Both the position numbers and the translations under genes were made by a program. Shown here one piece after another: positions 60,651 to 64,000 of a stretch of DNA of 64,000 nt. Where the stretch lies: NCBI RefSeq assembly GCF_013204885.1, contig NZ_JABMKX010000012.1, positions 186,001-250,000 of the forward strand, in the 5' to 3' direction. The notes under the pieces are model-generated. The model worked only from the letters and a program-made list of their open reading frames with translations. It searched no databases and was not told the DNA's origin. Position 1 is the stretch's first letter. Each line of letters starts with the position of its first letter. The DNA comes from Paenibacillus tritici. GTDB taxonomy: Bacteria; Bacillota; Bacilli; Paenibacillales; Paenibacillaceae.

Positions 60651-61097
60651 CTAGTGCTTCATTCTGTCCGGCCGCTGCGGACCGCGCCGCTGGGGAAGAA
60701 CCGGCTGAATGGACTGCGCAGCCACCCTCACCTCTTCTTCCAGCACGGGGTCCACCATGCGGATGGTCAGATCGTAATAAGCAAAGGGCTGCTCCTCGAA
60801 GGCTTCAAGACGGGCAGTATACTCTCCCGCTTCCTGAACCAGCTTCGCCAGATCAATGCCCAGCGTCACCGCCGGATATCTGCCCAGTACTTCATGGGAC
60901 TGCTTCAGCAGAATCAGGCCGCCGCGAACATTGTTATTCCGGAAATGATACAGCCCGACTGCGACCTGCAGCAGAGCTTTGTAGAGCGGATCACGCTGCT
61001 TCTCCAGCCATAATTCCTCAAGCACCTCATGACATTCGAAATAATCCCTGTCCCGGTTGAAGTAGATGAGGTAGGCCAGATACAGCGGCTCATAAGC
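60651..61097 (-). CDS. DUF309 domain protein
   Basis: A 148-residue protein of the DUF309 group with the FECHEVLEELWLE motif near residues 20-32 and HFRNNNVRGGLILLKQSHEVL near 55-75. The fold is all-helical; the function is unknown. ATG 61097 is chosen because it overlaps the stop of the upstream alarmone-synthetase gene, implying coupling; the longer open frame overlaps that gene fully. Last of a pyrD-relQ-DUF309 unit. Confidence 0.85.
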   Translation of the reverse strand, partial: AYEPLYLAYLIYFNRDRDYFECHEVLEELWLEKQRDPLYKALLQVAVGLYHFRNNNVRGGLILLKQSHEVLGRYPAVTLGIDLAKLVQEAGEYTARLEAFEEQPFAYYDLTIRMVDPVLEEEVRVAAQSIQPVLPQRRGPQRPDRMKH

Positions 61098-61902
61098 CAT
61101 CCGGCTCGCTGCCTTTCTTGGCATTCGAGAGCAGCTCCCGCACATGATCCAGCAGCTCCTTCATTGCATCCATATCCTGTGCCTGCCAGATGGCATTGAA
61201 CCGTTCCTGGCTCTCAATCGCCTCGTTCACGAGGTGATAGAAATACAGCTGGTGGATGGCCTTCAGCAGTTGGGTCGTCATGTTCGAGTTCTCCTCGAAG
61301 GTCTTCTGGGCTTCCAGAATCTCTTCCCGGATGCTCGACATCTCGCTGTCCAGTATGGAGGCTGCTTCCGCTGCCGTCTTCAGGCGGACCCGCATTTCAT
61401 CGGGCAGGCTCTCGCGGTATTTATAATTCAGCGAATGCTCAATGGTTGCCCAGAAGTTCATCGCCAGTGTACGGATTTGAATTTCAGCCAGTACAATTTT
61501 TTGACCGAGCGCAGTTTGTACCGGATATCTGATGATCATATGGAAGCTGCGGTAGCCGCTTTCCTTATAATTGGTAATGTAGTCTTTCTCATATAACACT
61601 TCAAGGTCCTTTCGGGCGCGGATGTATTCCGCCACTCTGCGGATATCCTCGACGAACTGGCACATAATGCGAATCCCGGCGATATCCTCAATGCCCGTTT
61701 CCAGATCCTCCATCTTCACGTTTAACCGCTTGGCCTTTTCAAGAATACTTGACAGCCGCTTGACACGGCCGGTCACGAACTCAATCGGAGTATATTCTTC
61801 CCTTTTCTTAAGCTCGGAGCGCATCGTCTTGAATTTAACCTTCAATTCCTCCACCGTTTGTTCATAAGGAAGCAGAAAAGTTCCCCAGTCCCTGACGTCC
61901 AT
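61090..61902 (-). CDS. relQ: Small alarmone (p)ppGpp synthetase, RelQ/YjbM-like
   Basis: A 270-residue GTP pyrophosphokinase of the SAS1 type, which makes (p)ppGpp from ATP and GTP/GDP without a hydrolase domain. Motifs include DIAGIRIMCQFVED, YITNYKESGYRSFHMII (GTP and ATP contact) and the AEIQIRTLAMNFWATIEHSLNYKY catalytic block. ATG 61902 has AGGAGG 8 bases upstream and matches the usual RelQ start; an ATG at 61926 is an alternative. It follows pyrD by 27 bases. The C-terminus is about 50 residues longer than typical RelQ. Confidence 0.92.
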   Translation of the reverse strand: MDVRDWGTFLLPYEQTVEELKVKFKTMRSELKKREEYTPIEFVTGRVKRLSSILEKAKRLNVKMEDLETGIEDIAGIRIMCQFVEDIRRVAEYIRARKDLEVLYEKDYITNYKESGYRSFHMIIRYPVQTALGQKIVLAEIQIRTLAMNFWATIEHSLNYKYRESLPDEMRVRLKTAAEAASILDSEMSSIREEILEAQKTFEENSNMTTQLLKAIHQLYFYHLVNEAIESQERFNAIWQAQDMDAMKELLDHVRELLSNAKKGSEPDGL

Positions 61903-61929
61903 CGCCTTGTCCTCCTGTCCATTCATCCT

Positions 61930-63024
61930 TCAGTGATGATCAGCGCCCACCGCTTCCAGGAGCCCCCGGAATCCGTCCTTCCGCAGCAGCTGCCGTAATC
62001 CGGCATGCACTTTGCGGTTAACCTCCGGGCCTTCATAGATGAGTGCTGTATAAATTTCGACCAGGCTGGCGCCCGCCCGGATCTTGTCGTAAGCATCCTG
62101 GGCTGTAAAAATACCGCCCGACCCGATAATCGGCAGCTTGCCGCCGGTCTGGCTGTATATTCTGCGGATAATCTCCGTGGAGCGCTCGCGCAGCGGCTGA
62201 CCGCTGAGGCCTCCCGTCTCCCCGGCTTTATCGCTCTTCAGCCCTTCACGGGCGAGTGTCGTATTGGTGGCAATCACACCGTCCATTCCGGCTTCCGTGA
62301 TGGTATGTACCATATATTCCAGCTCGGCGTCGCTGACATCGGGCGCGATCTTCACCAGCAGCCCTTTGGTGAGGCCATACTTCTCACCTTGCAGCTTCAT
62401 CTCTTCCTTCACCTGGCTGAGCAGATTCGAGAGCTCGCTGCCGTGCTGGAGACTCCGGAGATCCGGGGTATTCGGCGAGCTGATATTGACCACAAAAAAA
62501 TCACCGTACGGATACAGCGTACGGATACACTTGCGGTAATCCTCATGCGCCAATTCATTAGGGGTAGCCTTGTTGCGTCCAATATTGACCGCAACCGGAA
62601 TTCTCCGTTTCTTAAGCCCCTTCAGGCGTAATGCCATCGCTTCGGCGCCTTCATTATTGAAGCCCATCCGGTTAATGAGTGCCTTGTCCGGCAGCAGGCG
62701 GAACAGCCGGGGGCTGTCATTACCGGGCTGGCCCACAGGTGTCACCGTACCCACTTCCATAAATCCGAAGCCGATCGAAGAGAAGCCTCCTACCGCTTCA
62801 GCATTCTTATCCAGGCCTGCAGCTAAGCCTACGGGTGTAGGAAAATGTACCCCGAACAGGTCCACTGCAAGGTCAGCCGTCTCAGGGACACCGTACATCA
62901 GGCGCATAGCCGCACTTCCGCCGGGAACTAAATCCGCTTTGTTTAGTCCGCCTACGACGAGATGGTGCGCCGTCTCCGGGTCCATTTTAAAGAAAATTGG
63001 TTTGCCAAAATGTCGATACAGCAC
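61930..63024 (-). CDS. pyrD: Quinone-dependent dihydroorotate dehydrogenase (class 2)
   Basis: A 364-residue FMN enzyme of pyrimidine synthesis that oxidises dihydroorotate to orotate and passes electrons to quinone. The N-terminal extension (MLYRHFGKPIFFKMDPETAHHL) is the membrane-associating part of class 2. Catalytic Ser is in VNISSPNTPDLRSLQ, and FMN contacts are in GLAAGLDKNAEAV, NRMGFNNEG and GSGGIFTAQDAYDKI. A GTG start with AAGGAG 8 bases upstream is used. Most Bacillus use class 1B with PyrK, so class 2 is a lineage trait. It heads a unit with relQ and DUF309. Confidence 0.95.
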   Translation of the reverse strand: MLYRHFGKPIFFKMDPETAHHLVVGGLNKADLVPGGSAAMRLMYGVPETADLAVDLFGVHFPTPVGLAAGLDKNAEAVGGFSSIGFGFMEVGTVTPVGQPGNDSPRLFRLLPDKALINRMGFNNEGAEAMALRLKGLKKRRIPVAVNIGRNKATPNELAHEDYRKCIRTLYPYGDFFVVNISSPNTPDLRSLQHGSELSNLLSQVKEEMKLQGEKYGLTKGLLVKIAPDVSDAELEYMVHTITEAGMDGVIATNTTLAREGLKSDKAGETGGLSGQPLRERSTEIIRRIYSQTGGKLPIIGSGGIFTAQDAYDKIRAGASLVEIYTALIYEGPEVNRKVHAGLRQLLRKDGFRGLLEAVGADHH

Positions 63025-63301
63025 CGTTCTCGCTCCTTCAAGGGAACCCCATTCGCATAACGACTCCCGTATCTATAAGTTTCTTCTTAATTTTATCCGT
63101 TTCCGGGTGAAAAGAAAAGTTTTTTGCCGATCACAGTTCAAACCGTTGGAATGCAGAGATATGGAACGGCTGAGAGATTGCGGCTAGACTTGTCTTTTCA
63201 TACAGACTAAAATAGAGAGGCGGGTTTCAATCCGCTCTACTGCCGCTAACCGGCTTCATGTAAGGGGTACCACAGATGATGAGAGAAAGAAGGGTGACAA
63301 G

Positions 63302-63439
63302 ATGTCAACAAAACGCAAACCTCCAACACTCCAGCAGAAGAAGGAAGAAGTCAACCGCAAAGCAATCCTGTGGATCGGTGCCAGCCTGGTACTGCTGATT
63401 GCACTCATTGTTGTTCTATTCATCGTAGCAGGGAATTAA
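63302..63439 (+). CDS. 45-residue single-helix membrane protein
   Basis: A small protein: basic N-terminus (MSTKRKPPTLQQKKEEVNRKA), then a hydrophobic helix (ILWIGASLVLLIALIVVLFIV) and a short AGN tail. AGAAGGGTGA lies 4-5 bases before the ATG. Its stop shares the TTAA at 63436-63439 with the stop of the convergent L,D-transpeptidase gene. I do not recognise a function. Confidence 0.7.
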   Translation: MSTKRKPPTLQQKKEEVNRKAILWIGASLVLLIALIVVLFIVAGN

Positions 63440-64000
63440 TGAAGCCAATGGTACAATTTATGGGGGTTGGTCTGATCCCGGGGCGAATCCGAAGGGAAAC
63501 GTTCCTCCGGTACGACTAGCTCCTCAGGCAGAACCCCTGTGCCGATCTGCACCGCCGTCCCCATCGGCACCATGGCGAACAGCTCCTCCACATCCTTGCG
63601 GCTCATCCGTATACATCCCAGCGACTCATCCTTGCCAATACTATCCGGTTCATTCGTCCCGTGGATTGCATAATTGCTGTCCGAGAGCTGCATCCCGCGG
63701 CTGCCGAATTCCCCGTTATCCCGCCCGTTCGGGTTAACCACTTTGTCCTTAATCACGAATTCCCCTTCAGGTGTCTTGTCGCCGCCGAGCCCTACTGCAT
63801 AGTTCCGCAGAATAATCCTGCCGCTGGTCACTGCCAGACGGTGTTTTTGTTTATCCACAATAATCTTAAGCGGTGCTGCAAAAAAAGGCTTCGCTTCCCC
63901 GCCTGCTGCCGCATGGCTCCCGCTGGTCTGCCCTTGCCCCTGAGAGCTGGTATCCGGGCCGGAGGAAGGCTGCGGAGATGCTGTGGGCTGCGGTGAAGCC
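63436..64000 (-). CDS. L,D-transpeptidase (YkuD domain), N-terminus beyond window
   Basis: At least 187 codons are open to the window edge; the start is not in view. A Pro/Ser/Gln/Gly-rich linker occupies the visible N-terminal part (64000-63890), and the YkuD domain follows from KIIVDKQKHRLAV. The catalytic set is present: NYAIHGTNEPDSIG and SLGCIRMSRKDVEEL, with His and nucleophile Cys. Such enzymes form 3-3 cross-links in peptidoglycan and are usually exported; a signal or LysM domain would lie outside the window. Its stop overlaps the convergent 45-residue gene. Confidence 0.9.
   Translation of the reverse strand, partial: ASPQPTASPQPSSGPDTSSQGQGQTSGSHAAAGGEAKPFFAAPLKIIVDKQKHRLAVTSGRIILRNYAVGLGGDKTPEGEFVIKDKVVNPNGRDNGEFGSRGMQLSDSNYAIHGTNEPDSIGKDESLGCIRMSRKDVEELFAMVPMGTAVQIGTGVLPEELVVPEERFPSDSPRDQTNPHKLYHWLH

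Overview
The window looks like a chromosomal segment of a Paenibacillus-type endospore-forming Firmicute. Grounds for this: strong AGGAGG-type ribosome sites, frequent TTG and GTG starts, sporulation genes (SpoVB-like flippase, CwlD-like amidase, a 29-residue YjcZ-type peptide), Bacillus-lineage families (YqhH/YqhG, YqzE, YhaO/YhaN, YkvI, YesM/YesN, Lpl-type sugar ABC system, RelQ) and cre boxes. No phage, plasmid, rRNA operon, CRISPR array or intact insertion sequence was seen. Assignments come from reading the sequence and family knowledge; no database search was run.

Layout. 1-1880 is an AT-rich, decaying flank: a frameshifted and fused remnant of a two-subunit ABC exporter, an intact OsmC gene and a truncated squalene-hopene/sporulenol cyclase. 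1880-7563 holds a SpoVB-like flippase and a class II (B12-dependent) ribonucleotide reductase carrying a 376-residue intein placed directly before the catalytic thiyl cysteine; a pair of NrdR boxes lies upstream. 7985-15836 carries yqhH-yqhG, a secreted protein, YqzE, a CwlD-like amidase facing a divergent polysaccharide deacetylase, and a MerR/SDR pair with two matching 19-bp-spacer promoters.

16279-33581 is the main accessory region, a sugar-acquisition island: GH2 and GH51 glycosidases, a three-gene ABC importer, YesM/YesN two-component system and an AraC regulator, then a Cys-type sulfatase, a split CHR (chromate/sulfate) transporter, a ROK regulator and a radical-SAM anaerobic sulfatase maturase. 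None of the enzymes has a signal peptide, so a coherent reading is import of (possibly sulfated) arabinose-containing oligosaccharides, cytosolic cleavage and desulfation, and disposal of the sulfate.

33663-43321 contains a YihY protein, a GNAT enzyme, a protein with an ADP-ribosyltransferase-like N-terminus, a PadR/DUF2812 pair with a nested-palindrome promoter, and a four-gene operon (transporter, HyuA-like enzyme, HEIFH metallopeptidase-like protein, GntR regulator) that I cannot match to a described pathway. 43322-48200 is small genes, one tRNA-Leu(CAG) and several kinds of non-coding repeat. 48218-64000 is mostly housekeeping: YkvI, YhaN/YhaO (SbcCD-like), a glycosyltransferase, two RsmF-like rRNA methyltransferases, HAD phosphatase, RsuA-type pseudouridine synthase, DUF309, RelQ, PyrD and a partial L,D-transpeptidase.

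Several families of intergenic repeats are visible: a dispersed palindrome (three copies), a 44-bp tandem array, a 51-bp tandem array next to a 20-bp perfect palindrome, and a 50-bp element arranged as an inverted pair.
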